Shown here piece by piece: positions 8,369-17,865 of a stretch of DNA of 64,000 nt (positions within the stretch are counted from its first letter, which is position 1; each line of letters begins with the position of its first letter). Origin of the DNA: Fodinibius salsisoli (GTDB lineage: Bacteria; Bacteroidota; Rhodothermia; Balneolales; Balneolaceae). The notes under the pieces were generated by a model. The model was not told the origin of the DNA, did no database searches, and saw nothing but the letters and a program-made list of their open reading frames with translations. Where the stretch lies: positions 1-64,000 of the forward strand of contig NZ_JAGGJA010000006.1 in NCBI RefSeq assembly GCF_026229185.1, in the 5' to 3' direction. Made by a program: the position numbers and the translations under genes.

Positions 8369-9907
8369 TTAACTTAAGGGTACGGATTTATCGGCATCAT
8401 CCTCAACGAATAACATCATTATCGATGCTATTGTCAATGTGATACCTCCAATTATAAGCGCATAAATAGCTTCTCCTCCAAAATAATTTTGCACCAAAAA
8501 ACCCAGGATGCTTGCTGCGATAATCTGAGGTAGAACCACAAAAAAATTAAAGATACCCATATAAACTCCCATTTTGTGGGCAGGAATAGCTGATGATAAT
8601 ATCGCATAGGGCATTGCTAAAATACTTGCCCAGGCTAAGCCAACGCCAAGCATGGGAATTAATAAAACATACGGATGACTTACAAAATAAATGCTTACCA
8701 GACTTAGTCCGCCGATAAACAGTGAAAAAGCATGAACAACTTTTCGGGAAGTCCATTGTGCAAGCGTAGGCAACGCAAATGCTACAATTGCAGCAAAACC
8801 ATTGTAAACACCAAAAGCCACACCAACCCAGTCGGCTCCCTCATTATAGAGTGCTGAGGTAGTATCGGTTGTACCGTAAATGTGGGCTGTTACCGCGGAG
8901 GTAGTATAAATCCATAAAGAAAACAGGGCGAACCAAGAGAAAAATTGCACCATTGAAAGTTGAACCATGGTCTTGGGCATCCCAATGAAATCGGTCATGA
9001 CCTCAACCAAGCCATGCTCTTCATACCCACTTTTCTGTAGGTAACCAGCAAAAACTAATAAGACGCCCAATGCCAGTAATCCGCAGGAAAAAATAAGTAA
9101 TTCTTTCTCATAACCTTCCCCCATAAAAATAGCAGTCAATCCAGCTCCGGCAATCAATGCTATGATGCCAGCATACAGTTTCCGAGCTCCTGAATTCTGT
9201 ACCTCGTTGGTATCTGGTCTAATTGCGGCTTCTGTGTTCCCTTTTTCTTCAAATCGCTCCATCATCTCCGGGGGATATTCTCCTGTGCGGAAAACCGTCC
9301 ACAGTACCGCGCCCAGAAAAGCAATGGCTCCGATGTAAAATGACCACTGTACCGATAGCGGAATTTCACCGGCACCAGCAGTATTGGGTAAGCCAATCCA
9401 GTTCGTCATGATATAGGGCAACAAAGAAGCGATGACGGCCCCCGTACCGATGAAGAAGCTCTGCATCGCAAATCCCTTGGTTCGCTGATAGTCGGGCAGC
9501 ATATCGCCCACAAAGGCGCGGAAAGGTTCCATAGAGATATTAATGGAGGCATCCATAATCCAAAGCATGCCTGCTGCAATCCACAACGCCGGAGAGTTCG
9601 GCATGATGACCAGTGCTACAGAAGCCAATATAGCTCCCACTAAAAAGTAAGGACGTCGGCGGCCCAAGCGGTTCCAGGTTTTGTCACTGAGGTAGCCGAT
9701 AATCGGTTGTACTACCAACCCCGTTACTGGTGCTGCTATCCACAAGATAGGAATATCATCAACGGAGGCACCCAGGGTTTCAAAAATGCGACTCACGTTA
9801 GCATTTTGAAGGGCAAAACCGAACTGTATCCCCATGAATCCAAAACTCATATTCCAGATTTCCCAAAATGAGAGGGCTGGCTTTGAAGTTGCTTCGGTTT
9901 TGTCCAT
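8369..9907 (-). CDS. MFS sugar transporter (SLC45/maltose-permease-like)
   Basis: A 512-residue, twelve-helix major facilitator protein, predicted to bring maltose or maltodextrin across the inner membrane by proton symport. The sequence opens with SFWEIWNMSFGFMGIQFGFALQ and carries PIIGYLSDKTWNRLGRRRPY, the loop 2-3 signature of the SLC45-like/GPH-type sugar porters. A charged cytoplasmic stretch (FEEKGNTEAAIRP) lies in the middle, with extra hydrophobic helices after it. It sits 23 bases after a secreted GH13 gene and upstream of a cytoplasmic one, which supports an alpha-glucan oligosaccharide as substrate. The exact sugar is inferred from context. Confidence 0.85.
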   Translation of the reverse strand: MDKTEATSKPALSFWEIWNMSFGFMGIQFGFALQNANVSRIFETLGASVDDIPILWIAAPVTGLVVQPIIGYLSDKTWNRLGRRRPYFLVGAILASVALVIMPNSPALWIAAGMLWIMDASINISMEPFRAFVGDMLPDYQRTKGFAMQSFFIGTGAVIASLLPYIMTNWIGLPNTAGAGEIPLSVQWSFYIGAIAFLGAVLWTVFRTGEYPPEMMERFEEKGNTEAAIRPDTNEVQNSGARKLYAGIIALIAGAGLTAIFMGEGYEKELLIFSCGLLALGVLLVFAGYLQKSGYEEHGLVEVMTDFIGMPKTMVQLSMVQFFSWFALFSLWIYTTSAVTAHIYGTTDTTSALYNEGADWVGVAFGVYNGFAAIVAFALPTLAQWTSRKVVHAFSLFIGGLSLVSIYFVSHPYVLLIPMLGVGLAWASILAMPYAILSSAIPAHKMGVYMGIFNFFVVLPQIIAASILGFLVQNYFGGEAIYALIIGGITLTIASIMMLFVEDDADKSVPLS

Positions 9908-9930
9908 TGGGGATTTATTTTAACTCACAT

Positions 9931-11352
9931 TTACTGTTTAACCAATACAATATATCCATTAGCTGGTAACTGTAGGTCTGTAGATGGCAGGTCCAGCGTA
10001 TGATCTGGCATAAATGCATCTTGGTACGTTCCGGCGGGCAATGATGATTCTAACGCTACCTGCTTGGACTCAGTGGCAAAATTGAGAACCACAATAACCG
10101 TACCTTCTCCTTTGGTGCGTTTATAGGCATACACCTGTTCGTGGGCTGTTGGCAGAACTTCAAAGTCACCGCCATATTGCCCATTCCAAAGGGCTGCATG
10201 TTGATCCTTTAGTTTAAATAATTGCTTATAAAAAGCTTCGTATTCGTACCCATCCCACCGAATGGTATCCTTTTTAAAGAATTCGAGTCGCTCGTTAAGG
10301 CCCGTTTCTTGTCCGCTATATACCAGTGGCATACCATCGATTGTAGCTGCCATCACTGCAAAATTTTTAAAATTATCGCCAAACAACTCCTGGTCGCTTC
10401 CATTCCATGAGTTTTCATCATGGTTGGTCGTAAAATAGAGTCGGTAGGCATGCTCTGGGTACAACGAGTCTTGTTTGGCCATATATTCTGTAATCGCAGA
10501 CAGGCTTTCCTCTCCGCTGGCTATGGCCGTCGTCAAATGAAAATACTCCCACGTATAGGTCGCATCAAACCAGGGGTGCATTTCCGGGGTATTCCATTCA
10601 GCCAGCCAAAAGAAATCTTCTTTTTCTTTGTTCACCGCCGGTATTGCTTTTTTCCAGAATGCAAGGGGAATATCATGGCCTGCATGATCAACTCTGTAGC
10701 CATCAATATTGGCTTCTGTAATCCAAAACTTCATTCTCTCAATCATTTTGTCCCACAACTCCTTGTTGGCATAGTTGAGCTGTGCAATGTCGGTCCAATC
10801 CGCCTCATAAGTAATATTCCCCAACGAATCTTGCATGTAATATTCCGGGTATTCTTCTATCCAGGGATGATCCCATGCCGTGTGATTGGGCACCCAGTCC
10901 ATAAATACTTTCATTTCTTTCTGCTGAGCCTCATCAACCAAGGCCTTAAAATCATCCATGGTCCCAAAATGGGGATTCACGGCCGTATAGTTTTTAATGG
11001 AATAATAGCTCCCCAACTCTCCCTTTCTTTTTTCTTCCCCAATTGGATGGATAGGCATGAGCCAGAGAATATCTACTCCCATCTCTTTCAACCGGGGAAG
11101 CTCTTTACGGAAAGCATTGAAGGTGCCTTCCGGGGTATACTGCCGGATATTTACTTCATAAATATTAGCACTTTTTGACCATGCCGGATGGTCTGTATGA
11201 TCTACAGAGACTTGGGAAGCACCTGTGGACGGATCATCGATATTCGTGCCACATGCACACAGGCTAAAAACCATCCCTGCCATTATGAAACATTTCAGGT
11301 ATCCCGAAATATGTAATGGTCTTTGTAACAATGAGGGAATGATTTCTTTCAT
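9931..11352 (-). CDS. Lipoprotein alpha-amylase family enzyme, GH13
   Basis: A 473-residue glycosidase with a signal sequence and a lipobox cysteine (Cys34 in SLCAC), so probably anchored to a membrane on the outer or periplasmic side. The barrel begins with SANIYEVNIRQYTPEG. Motifs: FMDWVPNH (152-157), nucleophile Asp222 in GYRVDHAG, acid/base Glu252 in WLAEWN, and Asp312 in TTNHDENSW. The short sequence and IYEVNIRQY opening place it with the small Bacteroidota GH13 amylases of maltodextrin clusters. It lies 15 bases after pfkA and 23 before the transporter, in one operon. Confidence 0.88.
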   Translation of the reverse strand: MKEIIPSLLQRPLHISGYLKCFIMAGMVFSLCACGTNIDDPSTGASQVSVDHTDHPAWSKSANIYEVNIRQYTPEGTFNAFRKELPRLKEMGVDILWLMPIHPIGEEKRKGELGSYYSIKNYTAVNPHFGTMDDFKALVDEAQQKEMKVFMDWVPNHTAWDHPWIEEYPEYYMQDSLGNITYEADWTDIAQLNYANKELWDKMIERMKFWITEANIDGYRVDHAGHDIPLAFWKKAIPAVNKEKEDFFWLAEWNTPEMHPWFDATYTWEYFHLTTAIASGEESLSAITEYMAKQDSLYPEHAYRLYFTTNHDENSWNGSDQELFGDNFKNFAVMAATIDGMPLVYSGQETGLNERLEFFKKDTIRWDGYEYEAFYKQLFKLKDQHAALWNGQYGGDFEVLPTAHEQVYAYKRTKGEGTVIVVLNFATESKQVALESSLPAGTYQDAFMPDHTLDLPSTDLQLPANGYIVLVKQ

Positions 11353-11367
11353 CGTTTTCTGTTTGTA

Positions 11368-12363
11368 TTAAATAGAAATGATATCAGCAACGCGCATCAA
11401 TTCTTGATCCATCTCAGGATTTCGCTTGGTGGCATTATCAAAATCGGTAAATCTGATTTTCCGATTTCGAACTCCGACCATAAACCCTCCCTTGCCATCT
11501 CGCAGGGCTTCAACTGACGTTACCCCCAGTCGACTGGCCAGCACCCGATCGGTACAGCTGGGACGCCCTCCTCGCTGGACGTGGCCTAAAATCGTTACTT
11601 TTGTCTCATAGCGATCACCGAACCGCTGTTTAACTTCCCGCTCCAGGTCATATACACTTCCATTTTTATCTCCTTCTGCAACAATAACCAGTCGGGAACT
11701 TTTCTTACGCTGTGATGTTTGCTCAAGAGATTCATACAGGCGTTCAACATCCCGGTCCTTTTCTGGAATAAGGACCTCCTCAGCTCCAGCCCCAATACCC
11801 GAATACATGGCAATAAAGCCCGCGTCACGCCCCATAACTTCAATAAAGAACAGGCGGTTATGGGATGTCGCCGTATCACGAATCTTATCAACCGCCTCGA
11901 CCACGGTATTAACGGCCGTATCGAAACCAACGGTAAAGTCTGTACCGTAAATATCATTATCAATGGTGCCCGGGATACCAATGATGGGGAAACTAAACTT
12001 TTCTCCAAACTCCATTGCTCCTTTGAAAGTACCGTCTCCACCTATAACAACCAGGCCATCCAGTCCATGCTCCTGAACATTTTTCCAGGCCTTCTGCATC
12101 CCTTCTTCAGTCTTAAATTCTAAACTTCGGGCAGATTTTAAGATAGTGCCTCCCTGATGGATGATATGCTTGACCGATCCGGCATCCATCTGAAAAATGT
12201 CGTTATTGATTAAGCCTTCATACCCCTGAGCAATGCCAAAGGGAGTAATACCATAATAGACGCATGATCGTACAACCGCTCTTATAGCGGCATTCATACC
12301 GGGGGCATCTCCACCGGATGTTAAAACTCCAATTCGTTCTTTTGAGTGATTCATATCTGACAT
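11368..12363 (-). CDS. pfkA: ATP-dependent 6-phosphofructokinase
   Basis: Phosphorylates fructose 6-phosphate to fructose 1,6-bisphosphate in glycolysis. The ATP loop is GVLTSGGDAPGMNAA. GGDGTFKGA has Gly, not Asp, at the position that separates ATP- from pyrophosphate-dependent enzymes. The substrate loop is PGTIDNDI, followed by EAVDKIRDTATSHNR and EVMGRDAGF. Length is that of the short bacterial class. ATG 12363 is preferred; TTG 12366 and ATG 12354 are alternatives. Placing pfkA between a LacI regulator and an amylase suggests that glycolytic flux is induced together with maltodextrin use. Confidence 0.95.
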   Translation of the reverse strand: MSDMNHSKERIGVLTSGGDAPGMNAAIRAVVRSCVYYGITPFGIAQGYEGLINNDIFQMDAGSVKHIIHQGGTILKSARSLEFKTEEGMQKAWKNVQEHGLDGLVVIGGDGTFKGAMEFGEKFSFPIIGIPGTIDNDIYGTDFTVGFDTAVNTVVEAVDKIRDTATSHNRLFFIEVMGRDAGFIAMYSGIGAGAEEVLIPEKDRDVERLYESLEQTSQRKKSSRLVIVAEGDKNGSVYDLEREVKQRFGDRYETKVTILGHVQRGGRPSCTDRVLASRLGVTSVEALRDGKGGFMVGVRNRKIRFTDFDNATKRNPEMDQELMRVADIISI

Positions 12364-12398
12364 CAATGTATCCTGAAAGGGTTATAAAATTATAAATT

Positions 12399-13397
12399 TT
12401 AATTTTGTTGGCTGCTTGTTGATCGGAGAATCAGATCAGGGATGTATTCCTTTTGAACAACCTTGGGTTGGTCTTTCCCAATTTGATCCAGCAATACGTT
12501 AGTTCCTTCTTTGCCCATTTTATACATCGGCTGACGCATAGTAGAAAGGCCAATATATTTGGCAAGCTGGATATCATCGTAGCCTATAATCGGAAGGCTA
12601 AGGTTCTGCTCCTTCATAGCTGAGATAGCACCTATAGCCTGGATATCTGACATGCAAACAACAGCCTCCGGGTTAGGTGTTTGTTCCAACAGTTTTTGCA
12701 TTGCCTCATAACCATTTTCTTCATTAAAGCCATCGCGATATTGTGTATCTCCTGACACAATAAGAGATTCGTCGGGTGTAAGCCCCCAATCTGTAAGGGT
12801 TTGAATATATCCCTGACGACGTTTGGCCGCTGGAATGGACTCTTCCTTAGCTGTAATAAGCGCAATACGTTTAAAGCCATGTTCTAAAAAATAACGGGTT
12901 GCCTTCCGAGCCCCCTGCTTATTATTTACCTGGAAATAGTTGCACGCAGAATAGGCATCATCAATCAGCACCATTTGTTGGTCAAATTGACTTATCATCT
13001 TCCATTCGGAGTCACTAAGATGAATGGACACAAATAGGTAACCATCGGCCCACCGGCGACCTAATAACCTTTTAAGCTGGTCTACCGGTTTTTCTGATGA
13101 TTTTACATTATAAATATGCAGTTCGAAATTTGTTTCGGATATCGCATCCTGAATGCCGTTAAGTACTTGAAGAAAAAAATAGTTCGAAAGCAACGGGACA
13201 ACCGCCATAATAACATTTTTCTTACGTCGAGCCAATCCCTGTGCCATCCCCTGGGGCTGATATCCCATTTCTTTGGCAACATTCTGTACCTTCTTTCGCG
13301 TCTTGGAAGACACATTGGGACTTTCATTAAATACCCTGGAAACCGTTGCAATACTAACCCCTGCCTGCCGGGCTATGTCGTATATTGTATTAGACAA
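12399..13397 (-). CDS. LacI-family transcriptional regulator of the maltodextrin operon
   Basis: The N-terminal helix-turn-helix TIYDIARQAGVSIATVSRVF (residues 4-23) and hinge region (AQGLARR) are canonical for LacI/GalR. A periplasmic-binding-protein-like effector domain fills residues 60-332, with SDIQAIGA and IIGYDDI typical of that fold. It is the first gene of the lacI-pfkA-amylase-MFS unit, and a perfect cre-like operator lies 38 bases upstream of its start (13435-13448). It probably represses its own operon until a maltodextrin-derived sugar binds. The effector is not identifiable from sequence. Confidence 0.92.
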   Translation of the reverse strand: MSNTIYDIARQAGVSIATVSRVFNESPNVSSKTRKKVQNVAKEMGYQPQGMAQGLARRKKNVIMAVVPLLSNYFFLQVLNGIQDAISETNFELHIYNVKSSEKPVDQLKRLLGRRWADGYLFVSIHLSDSEWKMISQFDQQMVLIDDAYSACNYFQVNNKQGARKATRYFLEHGFKRIALITAKEESIPAAKRRQGYIQTLTDWGLTPDESLIVSGDTQYRDGFNEENGYEAMQKLLEQTPNPEAVVCMSDIQAIGAISAMKEQNLSLPIIGYDDIQLAKYIGLSTMRQPMYKMGKEGTNVLLDQIGKDQPKVVQKEYIPDLILRSTSSQQN

Positions 13398-13434
13398 ATT
13401 ACGTTATCCTATTAGCTTATTTTTGTGAAAATAT

Positions 13435-13448
13435 TGAAAGCGCTTACA
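13435..13448. promoter_or_regulatory. LacI/cre-type operator in front of the lacI-pfkA operon
   Basis: TGAAAGCGCTTACA matches the cre consensus TGWAANCGNTNWCA at every position and contains the perfect palindrome AAGCGCTT (13438-13445). It lies 38 bases upstream of the LacI start, where it would overlap the promoter or the first transcribed bases. The palindromic centre with CG in the middle is the usual binding site of LacI-family proteins. Autoregulation is the simplest reading. Confidence 0.8.
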
Positions 13449-13490
13449 CTTTTCAACAGAATTTAAATACTGTTTACAAGGATATTCTGC

Positions 13491-14249
13491 TTAAAGGTCC
13501 TCAATAAGCTCTTTACATTGTTGTTTAATTTCCATGTCTCCGGGCACCAGAACCGGCAGCTCAATAGCTTTTTGACATGTTTCTATGGCTTGTACTTCTT
13601 TATCTAATTCGCGATATGCCCGGGCCAGGTCAAAATAATAGAGCACATAATCTTCATCCAGTGTTATTGCTTTCTGAATATATTCTGCAGCTTTTTCGTT
13701 GCTTGCATCAGGGATGCCGCCAAACAAAGTGTTGGCTGCGGCACGCTCTAACCAGCTTAAATTAGCTACTTTAAAGTGCCAGCGCCCCAACACGTGCCAC
13801 GCCCCTGCGTTAGTACTATCATATTCTATTGCTCGATCGGCATACTTTTTTATAGCCCGGGAGGCCGATACCTTTTCTCTTGCACCTGAAATAAGTGCTT
13901 TACGCCCCATTGCAACAGACATTACAAAATTGGACTGTGTATGGGTAGAATCAACAGCTAACGCTTGCTCTGCTAAATCGATTGCCTTGTTATAATATTC
14001 TTTCTGTCGGTCTTTGCCCTCCTGCCTATTGCCAAGCCGCGAATACAAAAAACTGCCCCTCCACAAGGCCTCAAAATTCTCGGGCGATTTTGTCAATATT
14101 TGCTCATAGAGCTCCAGGGCTTGCTCTTCCTCGTGCTTTTCATATAGAGAGTCTGCACGCCCCTCTAACATGCTATGCTCTTGCGCCAGCAATAAACCAG
14201 GCAACACCAATAATCCAATAAGTAGTATGGGCTTTCTTATAATATCCAT
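13491..14249 (-). CDS. Exported TPR-repeat protein
   Basis: A 252-residue protein with a cleavable signal peptide (residues 1-22, LLLAQ) followed by tetratricopeptide repeats. Repeats can be seen at about residues 30-65 (ALELYEQILTKSPENFEALW), 90-120 (AIDLAEQALAVDSTHTQ), 135-165 and 185-240 (ETCQKAIELPVLVPGD). Such proteins are periplasmic scaffolds; no catalytic motif is visible. It is transcribed in the same direction as the LacI gene but starts upstream of that operon's operator. Its 3' end is 42 bases from the operator, so the two units are probably separate. Confidence 0.7.
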   Translation of the reverse strand: MDIIRKPILLIGLLVLPGLLLAQEHSMLEGRADSLYEKHEEEQALELYEQILTKSPENFEALWRGSFLYSRLGNRQEGKDRQKEYYNKAIDLAEQALAVDSTHTQSNFVMSVAMGRKALISGAREKVSASRAIKKYADRAIEYDSTNAGAWHVLGRWHFKVANLSWLERAAANTLFGGIPDASNEKAAEYIQKAITLDEDYVLYYFDLARAYRELDKEVQAIETCQKAIELPVLVPGDMEIKQQCKELIEDL

Positions 14250-14314
14250 AATAAAAGAATTAGATCTGTATAAAGGTTTGAAAGCTATAAAAATATTACT
14301 GCCATAAAAATTTT

Positions 14315-14947
14315 TTATTCTGCTAATTCTATACTCCCTTTGCTATCAACATGATATTCAGCTTGTATAGAATTATTCTGCTCGAATGGATACTGGATTG
14401 CCCGATCCATGCTGCTTAAAATGACTATATGGTCCGGTGTTCTTTTTACCCCAACATGAGTAGAAATGTCTTCAGAAAGGTTTTGTCTATATATTCCAAC
14501 CACTCGATAATCTACCAAGCGGTTACGATGGATTGTCGCCAGCAAAAGTTCTTTATCAAGGTAGATGGAAGAGTTCGTTAACACAATCCACTGCGCTTCT
14601 ATTTCCCGGAAAGAAAGGCAAGCAATCAAATTAAGTTCATAGCCTTCTCCACTTGACATTCCCTGTGCCGATAAATCTCGTTCTCCAATGGTCGATGCAG
14701 CTAAGCTAAACGGTGGATCCGAAGTATTGGAATGATCACAATGGCCCAATGTAGATAAACGCTGTAACAGACTTCGGTTTTCTTTAACCGACTGTAGTTG
14801 TTCCTGGTTAGCCTGCTTGTTAAACTGGCGAAACTCCTTCGAATTCAGATACTGTTGCCCTATAGTTGCAGTATCGACCTCGGCGGAACAGGAAAGACAC
14901 AAATAGCAGGTCAAAGCAAGAAAGTAAGAGAGGTTATTTCTTGCCAT
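14315..14947 (-). CDS. Lipoprotein of unknown function
   Basis: A 210-residue protein with signal peptide and lipobox LCLSC (Cys20), so membrane anchored. The mature part is mixed helix and strand: a charged helical region (about 35-60), then strands such as NLIACLSFREIEAQWIVLTN and HIVILSSMDRAIQYPF. I do not recognise the family. It lies 50 bases after the ispG stop and 66 before the TPR gene on the same strand, so co-transcription with ispG is possible. Confidence 0.6.
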   Translation of the reverse strand: MARNNLSYFLALTCYLCLSCSAEVDTATIGQQYLNSKEFRQFNKQANQEQLQSVKENRSLLQRLSTLGHCDHSNTSDPPFSLAASTIGERDLSAQGMSSGEGYELNLIACLSFREIEAQWIVLTNSSIYLDKELLLATIHRNRLVDYRVVGIYRQNLSEDISTHVGVKRTPDHIVILSSMDRAIQYPFEQNNSIQAEYHVDSKGSIELAE

Positions 14948-14996
14948 AAGAAACTATATCCAATTAACTATGAGGCTGCGTACACTCGGCAACCTT

Positions 14997-16232
14997 TTAT
15001 GTGACCTCTTCGGTCTCTTTTTGGCCATAATTACGCATTATATAATCATCGAGTATTTCACGAAACTCCTGCCCTATCCCTTCTCCCCGGAGGGTTGAGT
15101 GATGTTCACCATCCATATAAACCGGCGCCTTAGGTTCTTCAAAAGTGCCCGGTAGTGATATCCCAATATTGGCATTTCTGGATTCTCCCGGTCCATTGAC
15201 CACACACCCCATGACGGCCACATCCATCTCTTCGACGCCCGGGTACATCTCGCGCCATACCGGCATCATTTCCCGAAGATATTGCTGTATTTCTTCCGCT
15301 AACTCCTGAAAGTACGTGCTGTTGGTACGACCACACCCCGGACAAGCTGTAACTTGTGGTATAAAATTACGGATACCCAGCGATTGCAAAACCTGCTGGC
15401 ATACCCGAACTTCTTCTGCCCGATCTCCACCTGGTTTAGGCGTCAGCGATACGCGTATAGTATCACCAATGCCTTGTTGTAACAGCACCGACAGAGCAGC
15501 TGAACTGGCAACCATCCCTTTCATCCCCATCCCTGCTTCCGTGAGTCCTACATGAAGAGGGTAATCCAACATCTCAGCAATACGTTCATACACGTGAACC
15601 ACATCCTGGACATGTGACATCTTGCAGCTGATAATAATCTTGTTGGATGCTAAACCTACGCTTTCAGCAAGCTCGGCCGAACGACGGGCACTCTCGACCA
15701 TGGTATCGAGCATGACCTGTTTGGACGATTTTGGATTCTCCAGCTTACTGTTTGCATCCATTTTATCGGCTAATAACTGCTGGTCAAGCGACCCCCAATT
15801 AACCCCGATGCGGACAGGCTTATCATACTTTATGGCTTGCTCAACAATGGTACAAAAATTTTCATCCCGCGTCTTAGTGCCTGTATTTCCAGGATTAATC
15901 CGAAATTTAGATAACGCTTTAGCAGCTTCCGGGTATTCAACCAATAACTTATGGCCGTTATAGTGAAAGTCGCCAACAATAGGAACGTTGAAATCATCGG
16001 CCAATAAACGGTCTTTAATATGTGGGACTGCCTGGGCTGCTTCCTTATTATTGACGGTAATTCGTACAATTTCAGATCCCGCCCGATGCAGATGTTTAAT
16101 CTGTTCTACTGTTGCTTCTACATCCGCGGTATCGGTGTTCGTCATCGATTGGACCACAATAGGCGCTCCCCCACCTACCGGCACATCTCCAACCATAACT
16201 TGAATTGATTTTCGGCGTTTTATCTGGGACAT
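14997..16232 (-). CDS. ispG: 4-hydroxy-3-methylbut-2-enyl diphosphate synthase
   Basis: Catalyses the penultimate step of the MEP isoprenoid pathway, reducing MEcPP to HMBPP with a [4Fe-4S] cluster. N-terminal TIM-barrel residues are clear ([37 protein letters not shown]). Cluster ligands are visible as ACPGCGRT near residue 306 and [11 protein letters not shown] near residue 350. The length of 411 corresponds to the short two-domain form without the inserted TIM-like domain. Isoprenoids made here would feed the menaquinone side chain used by MenA in this window. Confidence 0.95.
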   Translation of the reverse strand: MSQIKRRKSIQVMVGDVPVGGGAPIVVQSMTNTDTADVEATVEQIKHLHRAGSEIVRITVNNKEAAQAVPHIKDRLLADDFNVPIVGDFHYNGHKLLVEYPEAAKALSKFRINPGNTGTKTRDENFCTIVEQAIKYDKPVRIGVNWGSLDQQLLADKMDANSKLENPKSSKQVMLDTMVESARRSAELAESVGLASNKIIISCKMSHVQDVVHVYERIAEMLDYPLHVGLTEAGMGMKGMVASSAALSVLLQQGIGDTIRVSLTPKPGGDRAEEVRVCQQVLQSLGIRNFIPQVTACPGCGRTNSTYFQELAEEIQQYLREMMPVWREMYPGVEEMDVAVMGCVVNGPGESRNANIGISLPGTFEEPKAPVYMDGEHHSTLRGEGIGQEFREILDDYIMRNYGQKETEEVT

Positions 16233-16316
16233 ATAGTTATTAATCTATGCTTAAAAATCTCTGCCTATTAAACGATCTGTTTCTACAACAGTATGAGATA
16301 TATTAAAATTCGTTTG

Positions 16317-17183
16317 TCAATTCTTCTTGCTTAACTCAAAGAGTTTCTTTTTTTCCTCTTTTGTAAGCCCATCATATCCCTTTTCGGATATTTTTTCCAG
16401 GATTTCATCCAACTCCGATTTGTCTGTTTCTTCTACAATCTCAACATCCGATACCGAATACATATTGTCATTCTTCGGTTTGGATTTCTGTTTTTGATAG
16501 ATTCCCTTTAGACGATACCAAAACTGTTCGATCGGTAAAATATACCGACTCAAATCCTGCCCCCCTTGCTGCGCCTTCATGAGCAAATAACCAACACCCG
16601 CCCCAGCCAAGTGCACAATTCGGGCTACCCCATCAGTCGAACCAACCAAAAGCATATCTATAGCAATAAGACCGGCTACCACATAGCGAGCCTGTATCGG
16701 CGGTAACAGAAAAAGCATGATAGGCATTGTAGGGAATAGCATGGCAAAGGACACCATAATACCATATACCGCTCCTGAGGCGCCAATTACCGGGTTAAAT
16801 CCCAGAAATGGAGCCAGCATAACGTCAAAAAGTGCTCCTCCCAAACCAGCTCCTAAATAAATAACAGTAAATGTTCGTGGACCCAAAGACTCCTCAACGG
16901 CCCGCCCCATCCACCAGAGCCAGAGCATATTAAACAACAGATGGAATGCGCCCCCATGTAAAAACATATAGGTAACCATACGCCACGGCTGGAAAAGAGC
17001 CGTCTGCCAATCCGGATAAAAAGCAAAAGCCTGAATGAGGGCATTACTGTAGGAACTGCTAAAAATCTGAAGAAATATCTGCAGTATAAATACAGCTACA
17101 TTGAGCGTAATAAGCGCACGAATGGCTACCGGCATAGCCCAGTATCCACGCTTTAATGAACTACCAAACGATTCGTTATACAT
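16317..17183 (-). CDS. Rhomboid-family intramembrane serine protease (with cytoplasmic tail)
   Basis: Six hydrophobic helices carry the rhomboid core. HGGAFHLLFNMLWLW is in helix 2, the serine nucleophile is in GASGAVYG, and the catalytic histidine is in VHLAGAGVGYLL. Unlike its neighbour it has an acidic/basic C-terminal tail of about 75 residues (YRLKGIYQKQKSKPK onward), predicted cytoplasmic and helical. Its substrates are unknown. It lies 52 bases downstream of a second rhomboid gene, giving a tandem pair transcribed together. Confidence 0.88.
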   Translation of the reverse strand: MYNESFGSSLKRGYWAMPVAIRALITLNVAVFILQIFLQIFSSSYSNALIQAFAFYPDWQTALFQPWRMVTYMFLHGGAFHLLFNMLWLWWMGRAVEESLGPRTFTVIYLGAGLGGALFDVMLAPFLGFNPVIGASGAVYGIMVSFAMLFPTMPIMLFLLPPIQARYVVAGLIAIDMLLVGSTDGVARIVHLAGAGVGYLLMKAQQGGQDLSRYILPIEQFWYRLKGIYQKQKSKPKNDNMYSVSDVEIVEETDKSELDEILEKISEKGYDGLTKEEKKKLFELSKKN

Positions 17184-17235
17184 ACATTACATCTTTTGAT
17201 CAATATCTGTCCATAAATTAACAAATATTTTAATG

Positions 17236-17865
17236 CTATTGGCGATAACTTTCGCCTTTTAAGCCCCAATATTTTATAAGGATAAAACCTACAAGCATCC
17301 CTCCCAAGTGAGCAAAATGAGCGACCCCCGAATTGGCCCGACTCAAACCACTGATAAGCTCAATAACACCAAAACCTGCCACAAAATACTTTGCCTTGAT
17401 GGGAATTGGTGGAAACAAGAGCATAATCGGCCGTTCGGGAAACATCATCCCAAAGGCTAACAAAATTCCGTAGACCGCTCCCGAGGCGCCCAGCGTTGGA
17501 GCTCCGCCTGCACCTATTAACATATGCAGGAGTGCTGCCCCGATGCCGGTTAGGAAATAATAAACCGTAAATCGCCGCGTTCCCCAATAGTTTTCAATGG
17601 CCTGGCCAAACATCCATAGCGCAAACAAATTAAAAAAGATATGGCTAAAACCGGCGTGTAAAAACATATAGCTTACCAACTGCCAGATGTCAAAATGCCC
17701 GGACCCGATAGGCCAAAGCGCCCCATATGCAAACAGAGGTCCTCCAATTATCGGGGTATTAAGTGCGACAAAACAGAGAGCATTGATAATTAAAAGATGC
17801 TTAACAGCCGGCGGAAATATCGATATCTGCGTATTGGGCTGGTAGTTTGGGGACTGGTAATTCAA
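17236..17865 (-). CDS. Rhomboid-family intramembrane serine protease
   Basis: A compact 209-residue, six-helix rhomboid protease. Motifs: HAGFSHIFFNLFALW in helix 2, nucleophile serine in GASGAVYG, and catalytic histidine in FAHLGGMLVG. It belongs to the short bacterial type without extra domains. Both catalytic residues are intact in this and the following rhomboid, so neither is an evident pseudoprotease. It is the first gene of the pair and faces the curli locus across a 480-base gap. Confidence 0.88.
   Translation of the reverse strand: MNYQSPNYQPNTQISIFPPAVKHLLIINALCFVALNTPIIGGPLFAYGALWPIGSGHFDIWQLVSYMFLHAGFSHIFFNLFALWMFGQAIENYWGTRRFTVYYFLTGIGAALLHMLIGAGGAPTLGASGAVYGILLAFGMMFPERPIMLLFPPIPIKAKYFVAGFGVIELISGLSRANSGVAHFAHLGGMLVGFILIKYWGLKGESYRQ

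Noticed and set aside
10420-11178. Long plus-strand open frame (252 codons)
   Set aside because: It lies antisense inside the lipoprotein amylase gene, whose catalytic motifs are all intact, and it shows no family features.
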